NCBI GenBank assembly: GCA_017989485.1
Contig: JAGNPU010000081.1
Location: 1-7,596, forward strand
Source of the DNA: Neisseriaceae bacterium
GTDB lineage: Bacteria; Pseudomonadota; Gammaproteobacteria; Burkholderiales; Neisseriaceae
DNA: 7,596 nucleotides
Direction of reading: 5' to 3'
Below, in pieces: positions 1 through 6,038 of the stretch. How positions within the stretch are numbered: the stretch's first letter is position 1; each line of letters starts with the position of its first letter. The position numbers and the translations under genes are program-made. The notes below the pieces were generated by a model. The model was not told the origin of the DNA and did not search any database. It worked only from the letters and a program-made list of their open reading frames with translations.

Positions 1-322
1 ACACGACAGAGGGCAGGCCTTGGCCACCATAATCAGCAGGGGCGCGCAGGCCACTCCAGCCGGCGTCACGGTAAGCGTCAAAGGCGGTTTTTAACGACTC
101 ATGGCTGATGACTTTACCGTCGACGATTTTGGCGCCGTTCACGTCGCCCAAGCGGTTGGTCGGGGCCAGCTCTTGCTCGCTGAACTTGCCTGCCTCTTCT
201 AAAATGGCATCTATGGTTTCATCGTCTAGGCCCAGGCCTATCGGCAGGGTCAGTATTTCTGAAATTTTGGCGTGGGTATGTAGGGCAAAACGTAAGTCGT
301 TTAAAGGGGCTTGGTAACTCAT
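1..322 (-). CDS. acyl-CoA dehydrogenase, N-terminal part (runs off left edge)
   Basis: This is the first 107 codons of a minus-strand gene with its 3' end outside the window. The translation starts MSYQAPLNDLRFALHTHAKI and contains LDDETIDAILEEAGKFSEQELAPTN, then an AYRDAGWSGL.AP.DYGGQGLP stretch. This matches the start of the large (about 600-residue) FAD-dependent acyl-CoA dehydrogenases, which carry a short extra N-terminal segment (AcylCoA_DH_N type) before the usual helical domain. Such enzymes introduce the alpha-beta double bond in acyl-CoA thioesters, feeding electrons to ETF in beta-oxidation or related degradation. The ATG at 320-322 is supported by an AGGAG ribosome binding site at 330-334, seven bases upstream with an A/T-rich spacer. 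The catalytic glutamate and the C-terminal domain are not in view, so substrate class cannot be assigned. It lies behind the oxyR terminator and so probably has its own promoter in 335-466, where I could not identify a convincing one. Confidence 0.85.
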   Translation of the reverse strand, partial: MSYQAPLNDLRFALHTHAKISEILTLPIGLGLDDETIDAILEEAGKFSEQELAPTNRLGDVNGAKIVDGKVISHESLKTAFDAYRDAGWSGLRAPADYGGQGLPSVV

Positions 323-466
323 TCTTATTCTCCTAGGTCGTTTTAGGTGGGCCTAATGGCCATATTGTTGTGGCCGGCATGACGCCGCGCTGTCCATCCT
401 ATAATTAGCAGCCACTGTAGCAGCTATTGATCACGCGCTTGACTACTTATATCAAATCATCGGCAT

Positions 467-497
467 AAAAAAAAGCCAAGATTTAGAGTCTTGGCTT
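467..497 (-). terminator. intrinsic terminator of the minCDE-oxyR operon
   Basis: A perfect 9-bp stem (473-481 with 489-497, arm AAGCCAAGA) encloses a 7-base loop and, read on the minus strand, is followed by eight U residues (467-474, the first two also pairing at the stem base). It begins 8 bases after the oxyR stop codon. The A/U arrangement makes it a minus-strand terminator. It separates the oxyR operon from the co-directional acyl-CoA dehydrogenase. Confidence 0.93.
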
Positions 498-504
498 GGT
501 TTAT

Positions 505-1425
505 TCAGTCACGGAGGAATTTGACGCCGGCTAAGTGCGAGTCATAAACCGCTTGCCGTATGGTTTCTAGGGCTTTCGGCCGTACGAAATGACGCCTTGC
601 GGCCAACACAACCTTGCGCGAAGGGATGGGCATGTCAAACGGGATGATGCTGAACAACATGTGGTCGTTTTCCGTTAACGCGGTGGCCGGCAGCACGCTA
701 ATGCCTAAGCCACTGGCAACCATATGGCGGATGGTGTTGATGGAGCTGCCCTGTAAGGTATTGGTCAGCCCCATGATTTTTTGGCGGCTGGCCAGTTCGG
801 TACAGTTGTCCAACACCTGATCGCGCATGCAGTTGCCCTCGGTCAAGAGCAATACCTGCTCCTTAGAAAACACCTCGGTGCTGACCGAATCCATGTCTTC
901 AAACGGGTGGCCTTTAGGGGTAATGATGAAAAACGGCTCATCATATAAGGGATAAGTCACCACGCCTGGCTCATGAAACGGTTCCGCCACCACGATGGCG
1001 TCTAACTCACCGCGCTTAAGGCTTTCGGTCAACACCTGCGTGGTGTTTTCTTCCAGCATCAGCGGCATAAACGGCGCCGAATCACGCAGGGCCATGATGA
1101 GCTTAGGCAATAAGTAGGGCGCCACCGTAAAGATTAAGCCGAGCTTAAACGCGCCTTCCAGCTCGTCCTGCTCCTTACTGGCCAAGCTTTTAATCAGATC
1201 GGCCTCGTCCAATACGCGCTGGGCCTGGGCCACAATGCGCTCGCCTGCCTCGGTGGTGATGATTTCATTGCTGCTGCGGTCAAACAGCGTCACCCCGAGC
1301 TCTTCTTCCAGTTTTTTAATCGCAATCGATAAAGTGGGTTGGCTGACAAAACAACGTTGCGCCGCCCGGCCAAAATGCTTCTCTTGAGAAACCGCCACGA
1401 TATAGCGTAGCTCAGTTAACGTCAT
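505..1425 (-). CDS. oxyR: OxyR, LysR-family peroxide-sensing regulator
   Basis: A 306-residue LysR-type regulator, the usual OxyR length (305-ish). Residues 1-60 form the winged HTH (MTLTELRYIVAVSQEKHFGR, then SQPTLSIAIKKLEEELG). Residues from about 90 on form the effector domain. The two redox cysteines fall at C199 and C208 in TEGNCMRDQVLDNC, the same numbers and 9-residue spacing as the H2O2-reactive pair of E. coli OxyR, so disulfide sensing of peroxide is strongly indicated. Likely targets from family knowledge are catalase and peroxide-defence genes; neisserial OxyR acts partly as a repressor. The ATG at 1425 lies 3 bases after the minE stop, with AAGGTG as ribosome binding site inside the minE end, so it is probably translated from the min operon mRNA. 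No separate promoter was recognised, though one inside minE/minD cannot be excluded. Confidence 0.95.
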   Translation of the reverse strand: MTLTELRYIVAVSQEKHFGRAAQRCFVSQPTLSIAIKKLEEELGVTLFDRSSNEIITTEAGERIVAQAQRVLDEADLIKSLASKEQDELEGAFKLGLIFTVAPYLLPKLIMALRDSAPFMPLMLEENTTQVLTESLKRGELDAIVVAEPFHEPGVVTYPLYDEPFFIITPKGHPFEDMDSVSTEVFSKEQVLLLTEGNCMRDQVLDNCTELASRQKIMGLTNTLQGSSINTIRHMVASGLGISVLPATALTENDHMLFSIIPFDMPIPSRKVVLAARRHFVRPKALETIRQAVYDSHLAGVKFLRD

Positions 1426-1428
1426 GCT

Positions 1429-1710
1429 TTACACCTTTGCTGCCTCAGTCGTACCGGGATTGTCTTCAGGCAAAGTAATGTTCAGTTCCAGTACGTCCAT
1501 GCCGTCATGCTTTTCATGTGCAATCCGAATGTCTTCCGGAGACACGGTCACATATTTAGACAACACTTCTAGAAGCTCACGTTGTAATGTGGGCAAATAG
1601 TCAGGGGCCTGACTCTTCACCCGCTCTTGTGCGATGATGATTTGCAAACGGTCGCGCGCCACGCTGGCACTTTTTTCTCGCTTACCAAACAACTTAGCAA
1701 TAATGGACAT
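1429..1710 (-). CDS. minE: MinE, cell division topological specificity factor
   Basis: A 93-residue protein, a little longer than the 87-88 residues of typical MinE. It starts with the amphipathic membrane-binding segment [10 protein letters not shown]. The MinD-binding helix follows (about 15-31, [10 protein letters not shown]), then the C-terminal dimerisation/topological domain (about 36-82: [17 protein letters not shown], then VLELNITLP). MinE stimulates MinD ATP hydrolysis and drives the MinCD oscillation that keeps FtsZ rings away from the poles. The extra length is a short polar tail after the conserved LNITLPE. The ATG is 2 bases after the minD stop with a GGAGG ribosome binding site at about 1717-1721, indicating tight translational coupling with minD. 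oxyR follows 3 bases downstream. Confidence 0.97.
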   Translation of the reverse strand: MSIIAKLFGKREKSASVARDRLQIIIAQERVKSQAPDYLPTLQRELLEVLSKYVTVSPEDIRIAHEKHDGMDVLELNITLPEDNPGTTEAAKV

Positions 1711-1712
1711 GC

Positions 1713-2528
1713 CTATCCTCCAAATAAACGTGAGAAAAAGCCTTTTTTATCGGCTTCAGTAAAGCGCATGGGGCGGTTTTCACCCAATAAACGCGCCACC
1801 ACATCCTGATATGCTTCTGAAGCAGGCGTGCCTTCCATATGAATGGCCGGAGAACCCGCATTAGACGCTTGCAAGACCGATTGCGACTCGGGAATCACCC
1901 CGATTAAAGGAATACGCAAAATGTCACAAATGTCTTCTACCGACAGCATTTCGCCTTTTTCAACGCGCTCTGGTGAATAACGGGTAATCAACAAATGCTC
2001 TTTCACCGCCTCTTCGCCCACTTCGGCACGGCGGCTTTTGCTGCCCAAAATGCCCAAGATGCGATCCGAGTCACGCACGCTAGACACTTCAGGGTTGGTG
2101 GTGACGATGGCTTCGTCGGCGAAATACAGCGCCATTAAGGCACCTTGTTCGATGCCGGCAGGCGAATCGCAAATCACAAACTCAAACGCCATTTTTTCGG
2201 TTAATTCTTTTAAGACCTTTTCCACACCCTCACGCTTTAACGCATCTTTGTCGCGGGTTTGTGAGGCGGGCAAAATGTATAGGTTATCGCAATGCTTGTC
2301 TTTAATCAGCGCCTGATTCAAAGTGGCTTCGCCCTGAGTCACGTTAATTAAGTCATACACCACGCGGCGCTCACACCCCATGATTAAGTCTAGGTTACGC
2401 AAACCCACGTCGAAGTCAATCACGGCGGTCTTGTGACCGCGTAAAGCTAACCCTGCTGCGATGCTGGCGCTGGTTGTGGTTTTGCCTACGCCACCTTTAC
2501 CGGATGTTACGACAATAATTTTTGCCAC
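1713..2528 (-). CDS. minD: MinD, septum-site determining ATPase
   Basis: A 271-residue ParA/MinD-family ATPase, matching the E. coli length of 270. The deviant Walker A motif SGKGGVGKT lies at 9-17 with signature lysine K11 and phosphate-binding K16. The switch I region has D38/D40 in [12 protein letters not shown], and Walker B is [11 protein letters not shown] (117-127). The C-terminal amphipathic membrane-targeting helix is [11 protein letters not shown] (261-271). ATP-bound MinD dimers bind the membrane and recruit MinC and then MinE. The start is GTG (2526-2528), not ATG: the reading begins [14 protein letters not shown] with AAAGGAA upstream at good spacing, and there is no in-frame ATG before it. 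It sits 16 bases after minC and 2 bases before minE. Confidence 0.98.
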   Translation of the reverse strand: MAKIIVVTSGKGGVGKTTTSASIAAGLALRGHKTAVIDFDVGLRNLDLIMGCERRVVYDLINVTQGEATLNQALIKDKHCDNLYILPASQTRDKDALKREGVEKVLKELTEKMAFEFVICDSPAGIEQGALMALYFADEAIVTTNPEVSSVRDSDRILGILGSKSRRAEVGEEAVKEHLLITRYSPERVEKGEMLSVEDICDILRIPLIGVIPESQSVLQASNAGSPAIHMEGTPASEAYQDVVARLLGENRPMRFTEADKKGFFSRLFGG

Positions 2529-2544
2529 AATAGAGTTCCTTTTT

Positions 2545-3285
2545 CTATTTGGTGCTTAACGCACTCATCACTAAACGATTTTCTTCGAGATAAATCTGCG
2601 TTGGCTTGTTGGCCAAGCTTTCAGGCAAGTCTTGTTCAATGCTGCGGTAAATGCCCGCAATCGACACCAACTCTGCCTGCATGTCCTGTGCGAAAATTCT
2701 GGCCTCGCGGTTGCCGCTGGCACCCGCCAAGGCGCGGCCTCGTAGCGGGGCATACACGTGAATGTTGCCGTCGGCAATCACCTCTGCGCCTTCTGAGACC
2801 ATGCCCAACACGATTAAATCCGCGCCCTGGGCATACACCTGTTGGCCCGTGCGTATGGGCCGGCTAATCACCACCGTGGGCTGATTGCCGCCGCCGTCTG
2901 CCAGCGCGGCCGCCTCGGCCTCGGCCTCTTCTTCAGCGCTGGCATCGGCCACCAAAGACTGAATTAACGCATCGGCCTTGGCCTCTGGCAACAGGCTAAA
3001 CGCCAAATGGTGTTTGGCCGCCAGCGCCGACACTTGCTGATCATCGTGGCGTAAGCCAATAATACGCAGGCCCGTCTGGGTAAATAAGGCCAATAGTTTG
3101 GTAAAATCGACCGACCAGACGTCTTCTAGCTCGTTTACGTCAAGCACGAAGGGCACGCTGCCCACGTCGGTCAGCTGTTTGAATCGACTCGCCAGCGCGG
3201 GCGCCAGGCGTTCTGTGTCTGCTGTTTTCAGCTGGATGCATAAGGCATCCAAACGTGCTGACTTAACCTCTAAAACCGATTTCAT
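2545..3285 (-). CDS. minC: MinC, septum-site determining FtsZ inhibitor
   Basis: A 246-residue MinC. Residues 1 to about 105 form the N-terminal FtsZ-inhibiting domain ([10 protein letters not shown], then [10 protein letters not shown]). Residues about 112-135 form an Ala/Glu-rich, Gly-ended linker. Residues about 140-240 form the C-terminal beta-helix that dimerises and binds MinD, with the hallmark [40 protein letters not shown] and [10 protein letters not shown] motifs. MinC is the effector of the Min system and blocks FtsZ polymerisation near the poles. It is the first gene of the minCDE-oxyR operon. The ATG at 3283-3285 matches the family start, but I see no clear Shine-Dalgarno upstream (A/T-rich, then GCGCCTAT), so initiation may be modest. 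A candidate promoter lies at 3336-3363. Confidence 0.97.
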   Translation of the reverse strand: MKSVLEVKSARLDALCIQLKTADTERLAPALASRFKQLTDVGSVPFVLDVNELEDVWSVDFTKLLALFTQTGLRIIGLRHDDQQVSALAAKHHLAFSLLPEAKADALIQSLVADASAEEEAEAEAAALADGGGNQPTVVISRPIRTGQQVYAQGADLIVLGMVSEGAEVIADGNIHVYAPLRGRALAGASGNREARIFAQDMQAELVSIAGIYRSIEQDLPESLANKPTQIYLEENRLVMSALSTK

Positions 3286-3314
3286 ATAGGCGCTTTTTAC
3301 TTTATATAGTTTTT

Positions 3315-3343
3315 TTCAATCACTCAAGTTTACCATTTATAAT
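3315..3343 (+). promoter_or_regulatory. candidate sigma-70 promoter for the DUF2520 gene
   Basis: A perfect TATAAT at 3338-3343 lies 39 bases before the ATG at 3383. At 17-base spacing the -35 position holds TTCAAT (3315-3320), a weak match. The -10 shares bases 3338-3341 with the oppositely directed minC -10. Confidence 0.5.
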
Positions 3344-3363
3344 CTTAAAGATTCAATGATCAA
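3336..3363 (-). promoter_or_regulatory. candidate sigma-70 promoter for minCDE-oxyR
   Basis: Read on the minus strand: TTGATC at 3358-3363, a 16-base spacer, and TATAAA at 3336-3341, about 50 bases upstream of the minC ATG. Both hexamers are close to consensus. The -10 overlaps the plus-strand TATAAT of the divergent DUF2520 gene. Confidence 0.55.
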
Positions 3364-3382
3364 TTAAGGCAAGGAAACCGAG

Positions 3383-4255
3383 ATGTCGCTTACTTTTCAC
3401 ATTATTGGGCCAGGCCGCGTGGGCCAGACGCTGGCATGCCTGTGGCAACAATCAGACTGGCTAAAATTAAGCCATATTCATTGTCGCGACCCGCATCAAG
3501 CCGCCGCATGGACACCTCGTTTTACCACAGCAAAAATAGTAACACAAATCAGCGACTTGCCAGCAGCAGATATCGTCTTAATCAGCACCCCCGATGACGC
3601 CATCGAATCCGCGGCCCAAGCCTTGGCATTATGCCCCTGGCTCACGCCCCAAACCCTCGTCCTGCATTGCAGCGGCGCCAAAGGCCGTGAAGCCTTAGCC
3701 CCGTTGGCCCAGCAGGGGGTCGCCACCGCCAGCCTACATCCGGTTTTCGCCTTTGCCGACGTCGACACCAGCATCCACACCCTGGCCGGCCACCTCGCCG
3801 CCCTCGACGCCGAGCCCGAGCAACTCGCCTTGCTGGAGCGACTGGCCCAAGCCTTAGGCCTCAAGCCCTTCCCTCTGGCCCCAGAATACCGTGCCCGCTA
3901 CCATGCGGCGCTGTCGATCAGCGCCAACTATTTGGTGACGCTGGCCGGCTTTGCCGAAGACGTTTTGGCGCCCCTGGGCTTGTCCAGCACACAAAACCGC
4001 GCCTTAGTCGGTGGCTTAATGCAGCAAAGCTTGCTCAACCATCAGCGGCTTGGCCCACAGGCCGCGCTGACCGGACCGATAGTGCGCGGTGACGTCGACA
4101 CCGTCGCCGCACATGTACAGGCGCTGTCACCCGAAGAAACCCCGCTGTATCAAGCCTTAGGCGCGGCCACGGTCAGGCTCGCTCAGGGCCGACTGCCCCC
4201 AGAACAGGCGCTGCAGCTACTGGCCATCCTCCAGCCCAACGCGCCCAGCGCATAA
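3383..4255 (+). CDS. Rossmann-fold DUF2520-family oxidoreductase-like protein
   Basis: A 290-residue protein. The N-terminal NAD(P)-binding fold carries the glycine motif IIGPGRVGQTL (7-17). Further Rossmann-region motifs are IVLISTPDDAI (64-74), LVLHCSGA (92-99) and SLHPVFAF (117-124). The C-terminal helical half has YHAALSISANYLVTLAG (173-189) and the family hallmark ALTGPIVRGDVDTV (228-241). This is the architecture of DUF2520 proteins, relatives of 6-phosphogluconate-dehydrogenase-like and ketopantoate-reductase-like enzymes. A dehydrogenase role with a small 2-oxo or beta-hydroxy acid is plausible. From memory, the alternative ketopantoate reductase PanG has a similar layout, but nothing here fixes the substrate. 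The ATG has AAGGAA about 8 bases upstream. It is transcribed divergently from minC and ends inside the A-tract of the convergent terminator. It appears monocistronic. Confidence 0.87.
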   Translation: MSLTFHIIGPGRVGQTLACLWQQSDWLKLSHIHCRDPHQAAAWTPRFTTAKIVTQISDLPAADIVLISTPDDAIESAAQALALCPWLTPQTLVLHCSGAKGREALAPLAQQGVATASLHPVFAFADVDTSIHTLAGHLAALDAEPEQLALLERLAQALGLKPFPLAPEYRARYHAALSISANYLVTLAGFAEDVLAPLGLSSTQNRALVGGLMQQSLLNHQRLGPQAALTGPIVRGDVDTVAAHVQALSPEETPLYQALGAATVRLAQGRLPPEQALQLLAILQPNAPSA

Positions 4256-4284
4256 AAAAAGCAGCCATGCTGAGCATGGCTGCT
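4254..4284 (-). terminator. intrinsic terminator of the yraN-gmhA-dolP operon
   Basis: A perfect 11-bp stem (4260-4270 with 4274-4284, arm AGCAGCCATGC) has a 3-base loop. On the minus strand it is followed by a seven-U tract (4254-4260). It sits 28 bases after the lipoprotein stop codon. No U-tract follows it on the plus strand (GATCAACC), so it is a one-way terminator, although its A-tract overlaps the stop codon of the convergent DUF2520 gene. Confidence 0.92.
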
Positions 4285-4312
4285 GATCAACCCTAATGGC
4301 TGCGCACGGTGG

Positions 4313-4945
4313 CTATTGCACCGGCTCGGCAACGGGTTCATCTGTTGCGGTAAACGTTTCGTACAACGTCACCACCCGCTTCACGCCGGAGGTGGCGCTG
4401 ATTTGAGTGGTGGCCGCCGTTTGCTCTGCCGGCGTCAAAATCCCAAACACATAGGTCACGCCATCATAGGTCACCACCTTAACGCGGTTGGGAATAAACC
4501 CTTTGGCGTTTAATAGGTTGGTGCGGATTTTCGAGGTAATCCACGTGTCTTGGCTGACGTCGCCAAACTTGCGGGCATTCGGTGCCACGTTGATGTAATT
4601 GTAAATCTTGGCCACGTTAGGCTGGGCGCGTAAAGCCCGTTCGGCCATGGTTTTTTCCGCCTCATTGGCCACATAGCCCAACAATAGCCCATGACGGTTA
4701 TAGCTGACCACTTTCACATTCGGCTGCGGCTGCCCTTCGGCCACGGGATTGGCTTTCCAGTAGTTGGCAATGCTCGCCGCCACCTGGGCCTCAATCACGC
4801 TGTCATCGGTTTGGGCACCGACGCTGCGCCGATCCGTTGCCGCCAATCCGCCCACGGCGGCACCGCCGACGATGAAGGCAGGACAACCCGTCAAACCACT
4901 CACCAATACCGTGCTCACTACCAAAGTCTTAAGCCAACGTTTCAT
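4313..4945 (-). CDS. dolP: BON-domain outer-membrane lipoprotein (DolP / NMB2091-like)
   Basis: A 210-residue lipoprotein. The signal peptide is basic and then hydrophobic, ending in lipobox LTGC with C21 as the lipidated cysteine. Residue +2 is Pro rather than Asp, which favours outer-membrane sorting. Two BON domains follow (about 47-121 with VVSYNRHGLLLGYV, and about 131-196 with VVTYDGVTYVFGILTP), then an acidic tail. E. coli DolP (YraP) has this two-BON layout and binds anionic phospholipid to support envelope integrity. The closest recalled match is Neisseria NMB2091/GNA2091, an accessory protein of the 4CMenB vaccine. Two adjacent ATGs exist. I chose 4945 because AGGA at 4952-4955 is then 6 bases upstream; the ATG at 4948 would leave only 3. 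It is the last gene of the operon, 31 bases after gmhA. Confidence 0.93.
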   Translation of the reverse strand: MKRWLKTLVVSTVLVSGLTGCPAFIVGGAAVGGLAATDRRSVGAQTDDSVIEAQVAASIANYWKANPVAEGQPQPNVKVVSYNRHGLLLGYVANEAEKTMAERALRAQPNVAKIYNYINVAPNARKFGDVSQDTWITSKIRTNLLNAKGFIPNRVKVVTYDGVTYVFGILTPAEQTAATTQISATSGVKRVVTLYETFTATDEPVAEPVQ

Positions 4946-4976
4946 CATTCATCCTTATTCTGTTTGGGGAGACGGC

Positions 4977-5567
4977 TTAATCACCGCCCAACAACATATA
5001 ATCCACGCCATCACACAGCGCATGAATCAACAATATATGAATTTCTTGTACCCTGGCCGTCCGGTGATGGGGCACGTTTAACAAAACGTCATCACCGTTC
5101 AACAAGGCCGCAATCTTGCCGCCGTCTTTACCGGTCAGCGCAATCACCTTCATGCCTTTTTCGTGGGCTGCTTGAACCGCTTCCACCACGTTGGCAGAAT
5201 TGCCGGACGTGGAAATGGCCAACAGCACGTCGTTTTCCTTGCCCAAGGCACGCACCTGCTTTGAAAAAATCAAATCAAATTCGTAGTCATTGCCAATGGC
5301 GGTTAACGCCGAGGTGTCGGTTGCCAAGGAAATGGCGGCCAGGCCTGGGCGCTCTTGCTCAAAGCGGCCCACCATTTCGGCGGCAAAGTGCTGCGCATCG
5401 GCGGCAGAACCACCGTTGCCACAGGCCAATAGCTTGCCTTCCATCATCAAGGTGTTCACCATCAGCTGCACGCCTTCGGCGACCGCTTCTGGCAGTATGT
5501 CTTGACACTGTTTTTTTGCTTCAATGCTCTCGGCAAAGTGCGCACTGACTCGATCAACTAAGCTCAT
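4977..5567 (-). CDS. gmhA: SIS-domain phosphoheptose isomerase (GmhA/DiaA family)
   Basis: A 196-residue single-SIS-domain protein, near the 192-196 residues of GmhA and DiaA. The motif CGNGGSAADAQHFAAEMVGRF (49-69) binds the sugar phosphate, and AISTSGNSANVVEA (117-130) is the second SIS loop. HHRTARVQEIHILLIHALCD lies at 167-186. H60/E64 (H-x3-E) and Q174/H182 (Q-x7-H) correspond to the zinc ligands and catalytic residues of E. coli GmhA. This supports conversion of sedoheptulose 7-phosphate to D-glycero-D-manno-heptose 7-phosphate for lipooligosaccharide core synthesis. Overall the sequence and gene position resemble E. coli DiaA, a DnaA-binding initiation regulator that lacks the equivalent Glu and His. 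The name gmhA follows neisserial usage; an additional DiaA-like role is possible. The start is 4 bases after the yraN stop. Confidence 0.9.
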   Translation of the reverse strand: MSLVDRVSAHFAESIEAKKQCQDILPEAVAEGVQLMVNTLMMEGKLLACGNGGSAADAQHFAAEMVGRFEQERPGLAAISLATDTSALTAIGNDYEFDLIFSKQVRALGKENDVLLAISTSGNSANVVEAVQAAHEKGMKVIALTGKDGGKIAALLNGDDVLLNVPHHRTARVQEIHILLIHALCDGVDYMLLGGD

Positions 5568-5571
5568 AAAC

Positions 5572-5919
5572 TCATCCCAATATATTTTTTAACCAAACCG
5601 GCGCCTCTTGCGCCTGGCAGAGTACCGCGTCTAGTCGACACGCTTCGCGGTGTATTTTATGCACCTGCATATAATGCACTATGGTGCGCTGTAACTTGGC
5701 CAACTTGTGCGGGGTAATGCTGTAGGCGGCCCCACCAAAATGCAGCTGTTGCCGATATTTTACTTCAATAAAGACCCAAGTGGGGCCTTCTTTCATCACC
5801 AAATCCACTTCACCATGTCCGCAATGCCAATTTCTGGCCACGAGCGACAGGCCTTGTTGGCACAAAAACGCCAAAGCCCGGTCTTCTGCTTGGGCACCGA
5901 CGGGATGATTTAGTTTCAT
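5572..5919 (-). CDS. yraN: YraN / UPF0102 family nuclease-fold protein
   Basis: A 115-residue protein, typical of UPF0102. The N-terminal helix is VGAQAEDRALAFLCQQGL, followed by NWHCGHGEVDLVMKEG (30-45) and WVFIEVKYR (48-56). GEVDLV plus EVK form the PD-(D/E)XK-type signature, with E37, D39, E52 and K54 as putative metal/catalytic residues. The family is predicted to act on nucleic acids, but its biological role is poorly defined. The frame is open for 63 more codons upstream. I chose ATG 5917-5919 because MKLNHPVGAQAEDRA is the normal family start and AAAGGG lies about 6 bases before it. The extension would run antisense into rsmI. It is first in the yraN-gmhA-dolP operon; I found no clear minus-strand promoter in 5920-6038. 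Confidence 0.9.
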   Translation of the reverse strand: MKLNHPVGAQAEDRALAFLCQQGLSLVARNWHCGHGEVDLVMKEGPTWVFIEVKYRQQLHFGGAAYSITPHKLAKLQRTIVHYMQVHKIHREACRLDAVLCQAQEAPVWLKNILG

Positions 5920-5990
5920 CAACACCCTTTCCAACGAGCGTTCGCCGCCCGAGTCGTCCACATGATTCTGAAGATGACCAAGGGCATCAG

Positions 5991-5999
5991 TGGTATAGT
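5991..5999 (+). promoter_or_regulatory. candidate extended -10 promoter for rsmI
   Basis: TGGTATAGT matches the extended -10 pattern TGnTATAAT with one mismatch, 39 bases before the rsmI GTG. No good -35 is seen at 16-18 bases upstream, which extended -10 promoters tolerate. Confidence 0.4.
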
Positions 6000-6038
6000 G
6001 ATGGCTTAGTCCCTCACTGTTGAACAGAAAGCCCCGGC

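Noticed and set aside
335..466. Promoter for the acyl-CoA dehydrogenase
   Set aside because: Several partial -10 matches occur on the minus strand (around TAATTATAGG), but none has a convincing -35 at the right distance, so no site is called.
4691..5548. 285-codon plus-strand ORF antisense to the BON lipoprotein and gmhA
   Set aside because: Its translation is rich in Arg, His and Pro with no domain signal, and it crosses two well-supported minus-strand genes and the gap between them. It is a shadow frame.
6017..6027. CTGTTGAACAG palindrome in the rsmI leader
   Set aside because: A single 11-base palindrome with a one-base centre, no partner site and an arm too short for a terminator. It is not distinguishable from chance.
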